From Acidobacteriota bacterium (GTDB lineage: Bacteria > Acidobacteriota > Thermoanaerobaculia > Gp7-AA8): 64,000 nt of DNA. The stretch covers positions 83,874-147,873 of the forward strand of contig JAJPHC010000054.1 of NCBI GenBank assembly GCA_021325515.1, read 5' to 3'. Positions 24,483-32,873 of this stretch are shown piece after piece. A program made the position numbers and the translations under genes. How positions within the stretch are numbered: the first letter of the stretch is position 1; each line of letters opens with the position of its first letter. The notes beneath the pieces were generated by a model. That model was not told where the DNA came from, did not search any database, and saw only the letters and a program-made list of their open reading frames with translations.

Positions 24483-25154
24483 TCAGAGAGCTTCGGCGAT
24501 TCGCCGGGCGATGCAGGCATTCGCAATCGCGCCCGGATGGAAGTGATCGATCGCGCTCAATCGATCTCTCGCGATGAAGAGATCGGCGATCGTGATTACC
24601 TGAACGCGGCGATCCTCGTGAAATCGCTCGAACAGCCGGGCGGTCCAGACATTCACGTCCGAATCGAGGAGCGGATTCCGATAGGGATCGTAAAGGGAGA
24701 GCAGAACGATTCGCGCATCGCTCTGCCTCTCGAGGTGCCGGACGATCCTCGCGACTCGCGATTCGACGGCGCGCATCATCATCCCCGGCAACGCTCGTGA
24801 CAACGCGCGCGCCAGCGGATCACCGTAGAGATCATTGCCGCCGATCGACATCACGATCACATCCGCTCGTTGCAGCACCGCCCGTGCGGCCGGCGTTCCG
24901 ATGACGCGCTCGACGTCGGCGGTTCGCGATCCATTCACGGCCAGATCGATCACGGCGTCATGCGCAAGGCCGAGACGCGCGAGTTCCTCGTCGACATGCT
25001 GCGCGAGCGTTCTTCCTGCCTCGTCCCCCGCACCGTGCGCAAGTGAATCGCCGGCGACCACGACCCGCAGCGCGTGCGCCGGAGACACACGATGCCTTGC
25101 CGGCGCTCGACCGCACGCAGCCAGCAGCAGACACGCGAGGATCGCTCGTCTCAC
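24483..25154 (-). CDS. SGNH/GDSL-family hydrolase lipoprotein
   Basis: 223 residues. A lipoprotein signal ends in LLAAC (Cys14). SGNH blocks are in order: VVAGDSLAHGAG (nucleophile Ser), LAVNGSRTADV (block II Gly), SIGGNDLYGD (block III Asn) and AIDHFHPGAIAN (block V Asp and His). It is likely a periplasmic esterase or lysophospholipase-like enzyme. It lies 9 bp downstream of the S33 peptidase gene, so the two probably share a transcript. Confidence 0.88.
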   Translation of the reverse strand: MRRAILACLLLAACGRAPARHRVSPAHALRVVVAGDSLAHGAGDEAGRTLAQHVDEELARLGLAHDAVIDLAVNGSRTADVERVIGTPAARAVLQRADVIVMSIGGNDLYGDPLARALSRALPGMMMRAVESRVARIVRHLERQSDARIVLLSLYDPYRNPLLDSDVNVWTARLFERFHEDRRVQVITIADLFIARDRLSAIDHFHPGAIANACIARRIAEAL

Positions 25155-25163
25155 ATCCCGGAA

Positions 25164-26141
25164 CTACGGACGCGGATGGAGAAAGTTGTCCACGGCTTCG
25201 ATGAACATCCGCGGCTGATCGACGAACGTCATATGCCCGCTCTTCGGCAGAATCACGAGCTTCGAGCCTTTGATCTTCGCGTGCATCGTCTCCGACAGCG
25301 ACGGATCGCACTCGTCATGATCACCCGCCGTGATCAGCACAGGCACGTGCAGCGAGGCAAGGCGCTCGGTGTATTCGACCGATTTCAGATTCCCGTCGAT
25401 CACGTATTCGCCGGTCGATCCCCACATCTCGCGATACAGATCCCACGACGCATTGGCCGAGACGGGGTCGTACGTCGGATCCGGACGATTCTGATAGAGG
25501 TACGGGAAGTAGCCTTCGCCCCACGCCGCCGTCATGTACTCGGCGGTGTAGCGATTCTGCTCGTACGGCTTCCCATGACCGTACACGCCCTCCTTCTCCA
25601 TCTTGTCGATGCGCTCGCGCAATTCGGCAGGCATCCGTTCCTTCATCCGGACGAACACCTGATTCATCGCACTCGTCGACGAGAATGTGCTTGCGAGGAT
25701 GAGGTGCTGCAGGTGCGACTGATACTTCAGCGCATAGGCCTGCGCGAGCACGCCTCCGTAGGAATGGCCGAGGAGGTTGATCCTGCCGAGATTGAGAGCG
25801 CGGCGCACGGCCTCGACGTCCTCCACCATGTTCTCGACGGTGTACTGCTTCGCGTCCTCGAGCTTTTCTGATCTGCCCGAGCCGCGCTCGTCGATGAACA
25901 CGACGCGATTGTGCCGCGCAAGCGGAAGCAGCCACGGGAGGAAGTAGTCGTGCGACGCGCCCGGACCGCCGTGCACGATCACGAGCGGATCGCCGGCGCC
26001 GAGCGTCGCGTAGTAGATGAGGACTCCGTTCGCGTCCACGAACCCCTCGTGAAGCGGAAACACTTTCGGATTGTCTCCGGCAGCCGCTGCCAGGGAAAAA
26101 CAGCACAACACGAGAAAGAGGGCGAGCGCTCGCTTCTGCAT
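25164..26141 (-). CDS. Alpha/beta hydrolase, S33 proline iminopeptidase-like, exported
   Basis: 325 residues from the Met of MQKRALALFLVLCCFSLAAAA, a signal peptide. S33 features: LVIVHGGPGASHDYFLPWL (the HGGPG oxyanion motif), VVFIDERGSGRSEKLED, nucleophile in LLGHSYGGVLAQAYAL, Asp in ITAGDHDECDP and His in PKSGHMTFVDQP. Members cleave N-terminal proline or related amides and esters. The DExRGxGxS motif is the family mark. It is the first gene of a probable two-gene unit with the SGNH lipoprotein. Confidence 0.88.
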   Translation of the reverse strand: MQKRALALFLVLCCFSLAAAAGDNPKVFPLHEGFVDANGVLIYYATLGAGDPLVIVHGGPGASHDYFLPWLLPLARHNRVVFIDERGSGRSEKLEDAKQYTVENMVEDVEAVRRALNLGRINLLGHSYGGVLAQAYALKYQSHLQHLILASTFSSTSAMNQVFVRMKERMPAELRERIDKMEKEGVYGHGKPYEQNRYTAEYMTAAWGEGYFPYLYQNRPDPTYDPVSANASWDLYREMWGSTGEYVIDGNLKSVEYTERLASLHVPVLITAGDHDECDPSLSETMHAKIKGSKLVILPKSGHMTFVDQPRMFIEAVDNFLHPRP

Positions 26142-26513
26142 ATTTCTGAATCGTAAAGCATTTGCGGAGCAGGCCCGTGAATTGCACCGACCGCAACGGA
26201 TTCGAAAGCTCATTGCCAGGTACGTAACACCGATCATGGCGATCGACAAAGCCTCCGGGGGGAGCAGGCACCCTTTGCTGGCTGACGTTGCTTGCCAGGA
26301 ATCACGCTCGGTGGCACGACCGTGCGTGGTTCCGCTCGGCGGCGGTATGGCCCGGCAGCAGGGTCATGGCCCGATTACCTCCACGTGACCCCGCACCGGT
26401 GACTCCGCCGTCATCGGTGCACTTTCGTTTGACGATGATCACGTTCGCACTGTGCCGTGTGTACTCGTGACGTTGCGACGAAAGCGCTTTCCTGAACGCG
26501 AAGGAGTCCGGCA
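26142..26513. other. Intergenic region between divergent genes, no feature identified
   Basis: 372 bp between the S33 peptidase and the rubrerythrin gene. Several short self-complementary stretches occur around 26255-26400 (GC-rich, with GGCACGACCGTGCGTGGTTCC), but I could not fit a known riboswitch consensus, tRNA or gene. GAAGGAGTCCGGCA directly before 26514 contains the rubrerythrin ribosome-binding site. Confidence 0.5.
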
Positions 26514-27107
26514 ATGAAACGGATCATCATCGCGATCACGACTCTCCTCTTCTTCTCGTCGGCCAGCAAGTCGCTGAATCCGATGCTCACTCGTTCAGTC
26601 CTCGAAGCGCTCCAGAATGAGCGCGCAGCCGCAGCGCGGTACGAGGCCTTCGCTGTTCGCGCAACCGAGGAAGGCTATCCGGGCGCTGCAGCGCTCTTTC
26701 ACGCCGAGGCCAGGGCTGAGCTCGTCCACGCAGCGCGGTTCGAGAACTTTCTCAAGTCGCGTGGCGTGGATGTACCGGCAGCCGATACGCCGGCAGCGAC
26801 GGTCAGCTCGACCAGCAACAATCTGCGCACCGCGATCGACGCGGAGCAGCGCGAGCGGGACAGCACGTATCTGAAGGCGTACAACGACGCGAAGCTCGTC
26901 GGCGACGAAGAAGTGATCAAGCTCTTCGACGTGATTCGCGATGCGGAAACGGAGCACCTCAATCTCGACACTGCGGCGAATCGCGATTTGTCGAAGATGA
27001 AGCAGGCGCACCACTACTACGTTTGTGCGAAGTGCGGTTACACGACGGATCTCGATCTGCCGTTCTGCGCCTCATGCCGCGGGCATGAGATGGAGCGGTT
27101 CGAATAG
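26514..27107 (+). CDS. Exported rubrerythrin-like protein
   Basis: 197 residues. A diiron ferritin-like helical bundle carries LQNERAAAARYEAFA (Glu36), ARAELVHAA (Glu69-x-x-His72), AEQRERDSTY and RDAETEHLN (Glu145-x-x-His148); a C-terminal rubredoxin-like ribbon has Cys171, 174, 185 and 188 (YVCAKCGY ... FCASCRGH). Rubrerythrins reduce hydrogen peroxide. The N-terminus, MKRIIIAITTLLFFSSASKS, looks like a signal or anchor, unusual because rubrerythrins are normally cytoplasmic. There is no lipobox. Followed 21 bp later by pepQ. Confidence 0.88.
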   Translation: MKRIIIAITTLLFFSSASKSLNPMLTRSVLEALQNERAAAARYEAFAVRATEEGYPGAAALFHAEARAELVHAARFENFLKSRGVDVPAADTPAATVSSTSNNLRTAIDAEQRERDSTYLKAYNDAKLVGDEEVIKLFDVIRDAETEHLNLDTAANRDLSKMKQAHHYYVCAKCGYTTDLDLPFCASCRGHEMERFE

Positions 27108-27128
27108 GGTCTGGTATCGTTCCGCCGC

Positions 27129-28427
27129 ATGACGGACCGTCTGAACACGCTCTATTCGGAACACATCGCGACGCTGAAGCAGCGCGCCGACCGCGCACTG
27201 GCGGAGTCGAAGTACGACCACCTCGCCGTGCACGCCGGCGCGCAGCGGCTGCAGTTTCTCGACGACATGTACTACCCCTTCAAGGTGAACCCGCAGTTCA
27301 AGACGTGGGTTCCCGTCGTCGACAATCCGCACTGCTGGCTGCTCTACACACCGGGAAAGAAGCCGCACCTTCTCTACTGGCAGCCGGTGGACTATTGGCA
27401 CAAACCGGCCGATACGCCGACGGGCTTCTGGGTCGAGCATTTCGAGATCACGCTGATCGCGAATCCGGAGGATGCGAAGCAACACTTCCCCGCGAACGGG
27501 CGCACGGCATTCGTCGGCGAAGGCGAGGAGAACCCGGAGACTCTCGTCAACATCCTCCACTGGGAACGCGCGTGGAAGACTGACTACGAGCTGGAGTGTC
27601 TCCGCCGCGCCAACGTGCGCGCTGCGCGCGGACATCGCGCGGTGTTGAAAGGGTTCCACGACGGTGCGACCGAGTACGAGTTGCACATCGACTACCTCCG
27701 CGCGACGGACCACACCGAGGAAGAGCTGCCGTACGGCAACATCATCGCGCTCAATGAGCACGCCTCCGTCCTGCATTACTACTTCCACGAACGCGAGCGT
27801 CTCGATCCTGCGCGCCGCCACTCGCTGCTGATCGATGCCGGCGCCGCCTTCAACGGCTACGCCGCCGACGTGACTCGCACCTACTCGGCGAATGAGAACG
27901 ACGAGTTCCACGATCTGATCCTGGCCATGGATGAGGCGCAGCAGGCGATCTGCGATGACGTTCGCCCCGGCGTGAGCTATCCCGATCTGCACCTTCAGGC
28001 CCATCACCGCATCGCCGACATTCTCGCGCGGTTCAACTTCGTGAATCTCGATGCCGCCGCAATCGTCGAGAAGCGCATCAGCTCGTTCTTCTTCCCTCAC
28101 GGTCTCGGTCATTACCTCGGCCTGCAGGTTCACGATGTCGGCGGCTTCATGGCCGACAAGAGCGGCAGGACGATCGAGAAACCCGAGGGACATCCGTATC
28201 TGCGGCTGACGCGCGGCGTCGAGGCGCGCAATGTCTTCACGATCGAGCCGGGTCTCTACTTCATCGAACCGCTGCTCAAGGAGCTCGCCGCAAGTGAGAA
28301 CAGCGGCTTCGTGAACTGGCCGAAGGTCGATTCGTTCCGAAAATTCGGCGGCATTCGCATCGAAGACAATCTCGCGGTGACGGAGAACGGCTCGGAGAAC
28401 ATGACGCGTGCGGCGTTCAACGGCTGA
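27129..28427 (+). CDS. pepQ: Xaa-Pro dipeptidase
   Basis: 432 residues, the size of PepQ. An N-terminal creatinase-like domain (about 1-160) precedes the pita-bread M24 domain. Metal ligands appear in order: LIDAGAAFNGYAADVTRT (two Asp), FFPHGLGHYLGLQVHDVGG (His), NVFTIEPGLYFI (Glu) and GIRIEDNLAV (Glu). It hydrolyses Xaa-Pro dipeptides with two Mn ions. No signal peptide, so cytoplasmic. The 3' end overlaps the convergent uracil-DNA glycosylase gene by 11 bp. Confidence 0.93.
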   Translation: MTDRLNTLYSEHIATLKQRADRALAESKYDHLAVHAGAQRLQFLDDMYYPFKVNPQFKTWVPVVDNPHCWLLYTPGKKPHLLYWQPVDYWHKPADTPTGFWVEHFEITLIANPEDAKQHFPANGRTAFVGEGEENPETLVNILHWERAWKTDYELECLRRANVRAARGHRAVLKGFHDGATEYELHIDYLRATDHTEEELPYGNIIALNEHASVLHYYFHERERLDPARRHSLLIDAGAAFNGYAADVTRTYSANENDEFHDLILAMDEAQQAICDDVRPGVSYPDLHLQAHHRIADILARFNFVNLDAAAIVEKRISSFFFPHGLGHYLGLQVHDVGGFMADKSGRTIEKPEGHPYLRLTRGVEARNVFTIEPGLYFIEPLLKELAASENSGFVNWPKVDSFRKFGGIRIEDNLAVTENGSENMTRAAFNG

Positions 28428-29028
28428 ACGTCTTCCGCCACGCTGCGTGCGTCGTGATCAGGGCCAGCGATTGATCGAGGAGCGCCGCATTCTCCGGTTT
28501 GTTCAACCACGTCGAACGGCCGGACGGATGCGGCAGCACAACGACGTCGAATCGCTTCCCGTTGCGTTTTGCGCGATGCAGCCGTCCCACTGCGTCTTTC
28601 AGTTGCGAAATCCCGAGCAGCACCGAGGAAGCCAGCGTGCCGACCGCGATCACGAGCTTCGGCGAGAGCATCGCGATCTCCGCATCGAGGTGCTCCGCGC
28701 AGCGGGCGATCTCTTCCGGTGAGGGAACGCGGTCGCCACCCGCCTTTTCGTCGCGGCCGGGAAAGCAGCGGATGACGGCGCAGATGTGCACGCGCCTGCG
28801 AAACATCTCTTCGTCGACGCCGTGGCGCGCGAACCAGGTGAAGAGGCGCCGGCCCGCCGTGTAGGCGAATGGCTTGCCGTGCTCGAGCTCGTGCGGCCCC
28901 GGCGCCTGGCCGACGAGCATGACGCGCGCGTTCGCCACGGCCCCCGTCACCGGGCGTCCGATGACGTTCGGGCACGCGCGGCACGCGTAGAGGGTCTCCA
29001 GATGCCGGGCAAAGTCGTCTGATACCAT
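28417..29028 (-). CDS. Iron-sulfur uracil-DNA glycosylase family protein (family 4/5-like)
   Basis: 203 residues. The N-terminal YACRACPNV pair and later ICAVIRCFPG and IARCAEHL supply the cysteines that hold a 4Fe-4S cluster in family 4 and 5 enzymes. Motif A is VMLVGQAPGPHELEHGKPF, and the C-terminal HPSGRST matches the second active-site motif. It should excise uracil or other deaminated bases from DNA. The start is the Met of MVSDDFARHL; it is 11 bp from the divergent phospholipase-like gene. Confidence 0.87.
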   Translation of the reverse strand: MVSDDFARHLETLYACRACPNVIGRPVTGAVANARVMLVGQAPGPHELEHGKPFAYTAGRRLFTWFARHGVDEEMFRRRVHICAVIRCFPGRDEKAGGDRVPSPEEIARCAEHLDAEIAMLSPKLVIAVGTLASSVLLGISQLKDAVGRLHRAKRNGKRFDVVVLPHPSGRSTWLNKPENAALLDQSLALITTHAAWRKTFSR

Positions 29029-29039
29029 GAGCGCGGCTG

Positions 29040-29771
29040 ATGAAACGCGCCGCCCTCCTCCTCGTCTTCCTGCTTCCGATGACTGCTGCAAACGCCTGGA
29101 CGCGCGCATCCGACAAGCGGATCGCGAAAAAGGCCGCAGCGCTCGCCCCGGCGGATCTCCGTCTCATGATCGAGCGATACAGCGGCGATTATCAGAAGGG
29201 CCTCGATCGCGCGGCGGCCGATGAAGGAAGCGCCTCGCATCATTACTTCGTCCTCTCCCGTGAAGGAAAGCTGCGCGACCGGATCGATGCTGAAACGCGG
29301 AGCGCAATCGCGGCAGTCCGCACCCGCAAGCCGATGTCGCAGCTCGTCGAGCACCTCGGCGTCCTAGCGCACCTCGTCGCGGATGCCAACAATCCTTTTC
29401 ACGTCGTCAAGGACGACTCGTCCCTTGCGCTGATGCAGGACGACTTCGCGCAGTATCTGGAGCGCCGCATCCCGAAGTTCCCCACGGTGTTCTACGGACT
29501 CGATCCGCACTTCAGCATGCCGGGCTACTTCGATCGGACGTTCAATCGCACGTCGCGCTTCTATCCGCTGGTGGGGTCGGAGTACAACCGCGTCGCGTCG
29601 TCATCAGCCTTCGACGATCGCTCCACCGCGTTCGGCATCGCTTCTGTCTGCTATTCACACGCGGTCACCGACCTCGTGAATCTGTACTACTACATCTGGA
29701 AGGAAGCCGGCGGCGACGTTCGCTCTGCGACCGCGTTGCGCGGCGGCAATTTGTTGTTGAATGGGAATTGA
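29040..29771 (+). CDS. Zinc-dependent phospholipase C/S1-P1 nuclease-like secreted protein
   Basis: 243 residues. A signal peptide should be cut after Ala19, leaving Trp20 at the mature N-terminus (ANA|WTRASDKRIAKKAA); in phospholipase C and P1 nuclease the N-terminal Trp itself binds zinc. Further ligands fit the fold: SASHHYFVL, HLGVLAHLVADANNPFHVVKDD (His, His, Asp, His) and CYSHAVTDLVNLYYY near the end. It probably cleaves phosphodiester bonds of lipids or nucleic acids in the periplasm. The stop overlaps purH by 11 bp. Confidence 0.78.
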   Translation: MKRAALLLVFLLPMTAANAWTRASDKRIAKKAAALAPADLRLMIERYSGDYQKGLDRAAADEGSASHHYFVLSREGKLRDRIDAETRSAIAAVRTRKPMSQLVEHLGVLAHLVADANNPFHVVKDDSSLALMQDDFAQYLERRIPKFPTVFYGLDPHFSMPGYFDRTFNRTSRFYPLVGSEYNRVASSSAFDDRSTAFGIASVCYSHAVTDLVNLYYYIWKEAGGDVRSATALRGGNLLLNGN

Positions 29772-31290
29772 ACGCGCGATCCTCTCCGTATCCGACAAGA
29801 CCGGAATCCTCGACCTTGCCCGCGCACTCGCGGCAAAGAACGTGGAGATCCTCTCCACCGGCGGCACCGCAAAACATCTGCAGGATGCCGGCATTCCCGT
29901 GACGCCGATCGCCTCCTGGTCCGGCGCTCCCGAGATTCTCGGCGGCCGCGTGAAGACGCTCACGCCGAAAGTATTTGGAGCGATTCTCGCCGACCGCTCC
30001 AAGCCGGAGCACGTCGCCGACTGCGAGCGCCAGGGCATTCCGAACATCGATCTCGTCGTCGTGAATCTCTATCCGTTCGAGCAGACGATCGCGCGCGGCG
30101 GAGTGACCGTCGAGGAAGCGATCGAGCAGATCGACATCGGCGGCCCGTCGATGCTGCGCGCCGCTGCGAAGAATCACAAGCATGTGCTTCCTCTCTGTGA
30201 TCCTCACATGTACGAAGAGTTCATCGAGCTCTTCGAGGCGGGCGAGATCACGGACGAGTTCCGGATGCACGCCGCAATCGCCGTCTTCTCCACCACGGCG
30301 ATCTACGACCTGACGATCAGCCAGTACCTGATCGAGCAGTCGCAGGGCGAAGCGGTCAGCGATGCATCCAGTGCGCCGCAATCGATGGAGCTGGAGCTGC
30401 AGAAGTTCCAGGATCTCCGCTACGGTGAGAATCCGCAGCAGAAGGCCGCGTTCTACATCGCGACGGAAGAGCCGCCGTTCCATCAGCTCCAGGGAAAGGA
30501 GCTTTCGTACAACAACCTGCTCGATCTCGATGCTGCGATCCGTCTGGCCAACGCGTTCCGCGAGCCCGCGATCGCGATCATCAAGCATACGAATCCATGC
30601 GGCGTCGCCCGCCGCGATTCGCTGCTCGATGCGCTGAAGGCGGCGATCGAGTCCGATCCGGTGTCGGCCTTCGGCGGCATCATCGGCTCGAATCGGGAGC
30701 TCGACGGCGCGTGCGCGCGTGCCGTCGCCGACATGTTCCTGGAAGTGATCGTCGCGCCATCATTCTCGGAAGAGGCTCTGGATGTGCTCGCGAAGAAAAA
30801 AAATCTGCGCCTCGTAACGACCAGCGCGACGCTTCCTGAATATGAGCTGCGCAGCGCGGCGGGCGGCATCCTCGCGCAGAATCCCGATCGCGTCAGCGGA
30901 CGCGGTTCGTGGAACGTCGTGACGGAGAAGCAGCCGTCCGCGCAGGAGATGGCGGGACTCGAGTTCGCGTGGCTCGTCTGCGCGCATGTGAAGTCGAACG
31001 CCATCGTGCTGACGAACGAGTCGCAGTCGGTGGGAATCGGCGCCGGCCAGATGAGCCGCGTCGACGCCGCGAAAGTCGCGATCATGAAATCGATTCTTCC
31101 CGCTGCCGGATCCTTTGCCGCATCGGACGCCTTCTTCCCCTTCCGCGATGGTCTCGACATCCTCGCGGACGCCGGTGTGCGCGCGGTCATTCAACCCGGC
31201 GGATCCGTACGGGATGCCGAGGTGATTGCCGCCGCGAACGAGCGAGGCATGGCGATGGTGTTCACGGGAGAGCGCCACTTCCGGCATTAG
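29761..31290 (+). CDS. purH: Bifunctional AICAR transformylase/IMP cyclohydrolase
   Basis: 509 residues, standard PurH length, performing the last two steps of IMP synthesis. The N-terminal IMP cyclohydrolase domain (about 1-195) has [13 protein letters not shown] start, [25 protein letters not shown] and [15 protein letters not shown]. The transformylase domain has [45 protein letters not shown] and [27 protein letters not shown]. The ATG overlaps the upstream secreted-protein gene by 11 bp. It is followed by kdsC after 55 bp. Confidence 0.97.
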   Translation: MGIERAILSVSDKTGILDLARALAAKNVEILSTGGTAKHLQDAGIPVTPIASWSGAPEILGGRVKTLTPKVFGAILADRSKPEHVADCERQGIPNIDLVVVNLYPFEQTIARGGVTVEEAIEQIDIGGPSMLRAAAKNHKHVLPLCDPHMYEEFIELFEAGEITDEFRMHAAIAVFSTTAIYDLTISQYLIEQSQGEAVSDASSAPQSMELELQKFQDLRYGENPQQKAAFYIATEEPPFHQLQGKELSYNNLLDLDAAIRLANAFREPAIAIIKHTNPCGVARRDSLLDALKAAIESDPVSAFGGIIGSNRELDGACARAVADMFLEVIVAPSFSEEALDVLAKKKNLRLVTTSATLPEYELRSAAGGILAQNPDRVSGRGSWNVVTEKQPSAQEMAGLEFAWLVCAHVKSNAIVLTNESQSVGIGAGQMSRVDAAKVAIMKSILPAAGSFAASDAFFPFRDGLDILADAGVRAVIQPGGSVRDAEVIAAANERGMAMVFTGERHFRH

Positions 31291-31345
31291 AACGAACGTG
31301 GCTGATGCGATCGGCGGTTAGAATACGCCGCGCATCCGGAACCAA

Positions 31346-31882
31346 ATGGAACGAGCATCTGAAATTCGCCTGATCATCTCCGACGTCGACGGCGTCTGGA
31401 CGGACGGCCGCATCATCTACGTCAGCGAACAGAGCGAGATCAAGGAGTTCAACGTTCGCGACGGCCTCGGCGTGAAGCTCGCGCAGAAGGTCGGGATTCC
31501 CGTCGCGCTGATCACGTCGCGCCACTCCGCCGCACTCGAGCGCCGCGCGCGCGAGCTCGGCATCAAGGAGCTCCGCCAGAGTGCTGTGAGCAAGCTGGGG
31601 GAGACCGAGCGGCTCGCGCAGAAGCTCGGTGTCGATCTTCGACAGGTTCTCTACATCGGCGATGACCTGCCGGACCTGGCGCCGATGGTCCGCGTCGGGA
31701 TCTCTGCCGCACCGGCGGATGCTGCACCCGAGGTGTATGCGGCGGCGGCGTGGAAGCTGACGCAGGCGGGCGGACGCGGCGCATTTCGCGAGATGGTCGA
31801 ACGGCTGCTGCGCGAGCGCGGCGACTGGGAGTCTCTCGTTCAGGAACTGATGAGTGGCAAGTCAGAGGCGCAGAGCACTTAG
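31346..31882 (+). CDS. kdsC: Kdo-8-phosphate phosphatase (KdsC-type HAD)
   Basis: 178 residues, KdsC size. HAD motif I is LIISDVDGVWTDGRI (two catalytic Asp), then the KdsC-type FNVRDGLGVKLAQKVGIPVALITSRHS (motif II), Lys in AVSKLGETERLAQ and motif IV YIGDDLPDLAPM. It removes phosphate from Kdo-8-P in lipopolysaccharide core synthesis. The 3' end overlaps the LpxL-type gene by 29 bp, pairing two lipid A/Kdo steps. The stretched tail (about 160-178) is longer than usual by a few residues. Confidence 0.92.
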   Translation: MERASEIRLIISDVDGVWTDGRIIYVSEQSEIKEFNVRDGLGVKLAQKVGIPVALITSRHSAALERRARELGIKELRQSAVSKLGETERLAQKLGVDLRQVLYIGDDLPDLAPMVRVGISAAPADAAPEVYAAAAWKLTQAGGRGAFREMVERLLRERGDWESLVQELMSGKSEAQST

Positions 31883-32762
31883 AGGCCGTGTCGTTTACGC
31901 GATCCTGAAGGTCGCCGGCGCCGTGGTGCGCCGTCTCCCCCTCTCAGCCGGACGAGCATGCGGCGTCGCCCTCGGCGAGCTCGCCTGGCACGTCGCGCGC
32001 CGCGATCGGAAGCGAGGCATCGAAAACATCGGAATCGCTTTCCCCGACTGGCCGCTCGAACGCCGGCGCGACACGGTCCGCGCAACGTTTCATCATCTCG
32101 GCAAGGCGGTGTTCGAGATTCTCTGGATGCCGAACATCAACCGCAAGAATCTCGGTCAACATATTGACTACATCGGCTTCGACAAGACTCTCGAACAGAT
32201 GCGGAAAGGACGCAGCGTCATCGTCTTCACGGCGCATTGCGGCAACTGGGAGTGTCTGGCGTACGGAGTCGGAATGGCCTCGGAAGGTCTGCCCGTCAGC
32301 GTGCTGCAGCGCGAGCGCAACGAGGCCGACATCAATCGCTACATCAGCGATCTCCGCGCAAGCGCCGGCGTGCATACGATCGATCGCGGATCCGCGGGCG
32401 CGGCGCGAGAGATGATCCAGTCGATGCGGCGCGGCGGCATCCTCGCCTTCCTCATCGATCAGAACATCCGCACGGAGAGTGCGAAGGTTCCGTTTTTCGG
32501 AAAGCCCGCCCTCACGCCGATCGGGCCTGCAAAGCTCGCGATCCGCACGAGGGCGCTCGTGGTCGCAGGCTTCGTGGAACGCCAGCCGAATGGCAGGCAT
32601 CTGATCCGATTTCATGAACCGTTCGAGGCAACCGGCGATCCGATCGAGCTCACCGCGAAGATGACGCAGCTCATCGAAGAGCAGATCCGCAACGTGCCCG
32701 AGCAGTGGGTCTGGTTCCACGATCGCTTTCGCGAGAGGCCGAAGTGGGATGTCTCGTCGTAG
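31854..32762 (+). CDS. lpxL: Lipid A biosynthesis acyltransferase (LpxL/HtrB family)
   Basis: 302 residues from a GTG start inside the kdsC 3' end. The family motif HCGNWE (VFTAHCGNWECLAYG) supplies the catalytic His-x4-Glu-like pair; IDQNIRTESAKVPFFGKPALTPIGPAKLAIRT and the final VPEQWVWFHDRFRERPKW are family blocks. One N-terminal hydrophobic segment (about 12-30) should anchor it to the inner membrane. It adds a secondary acyl chain to Kdo-lipid A. The symbol indicates family; LpxM-like specificity cannot be excluded. Confidence 0.9.
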   Translation: MASQRRRALRGRVVYAILKVAGAVVRRLPLSAGRACGVALGELAWHVARRDRKRGIENIGIAFPDWPLERRRDTVRATFHHLGKAVFEILWMPNINRKNLGQHIDYIGFDKTLEQMRKGRSVIVFTAHCGNWECLAYGVGMASEGLPVSVLQRERNEADINRYISDLRASAGVHTIDRGSAGAAREMIQSMRRGGILAFLIDQNIRTESAKVPFFGKPALTPIGPAKLAIRTRALVVAGFVERQPNGRHLIRFHEPFEATGDPIELTAKMTQLIEEQIRNVPEQWVWFHDRFRERPKWDVSS

Positions 32763-32764
32763 GT

Positions 32765-32873
32765 TGCGCGGTTGCTCGGTTGCGCGGGCCGCGGTGGCGA
32801 CTCCGGCAACGCTCGAGCATCCATCGTTCCCCACCGCGAGCCCGAGAGCCCGCGCAACCGCGAGCCCCAACAT
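32765..32873. repeat. GC-rich inverted repeat between convergent genes
   Basis: GGTTGCGCGGTTGCTCGGTTGCGCGGGC on the left is answered by CGAGAGCCCGCGCAACCGCGAGCCC on the right in reverse-complement fashion. Related CGCGAGCC...CCGCG strings occur at about 11735-11760 and 43787-43822, so it belongs to a dispersed family. Confidence 0.6.

Noticed and set aside
26142..26513. Riboswitch upstream of rubrerythrin
   Set aside because: Could not match cobalamin, manganese, fluoride or other known consensus cores by eye.
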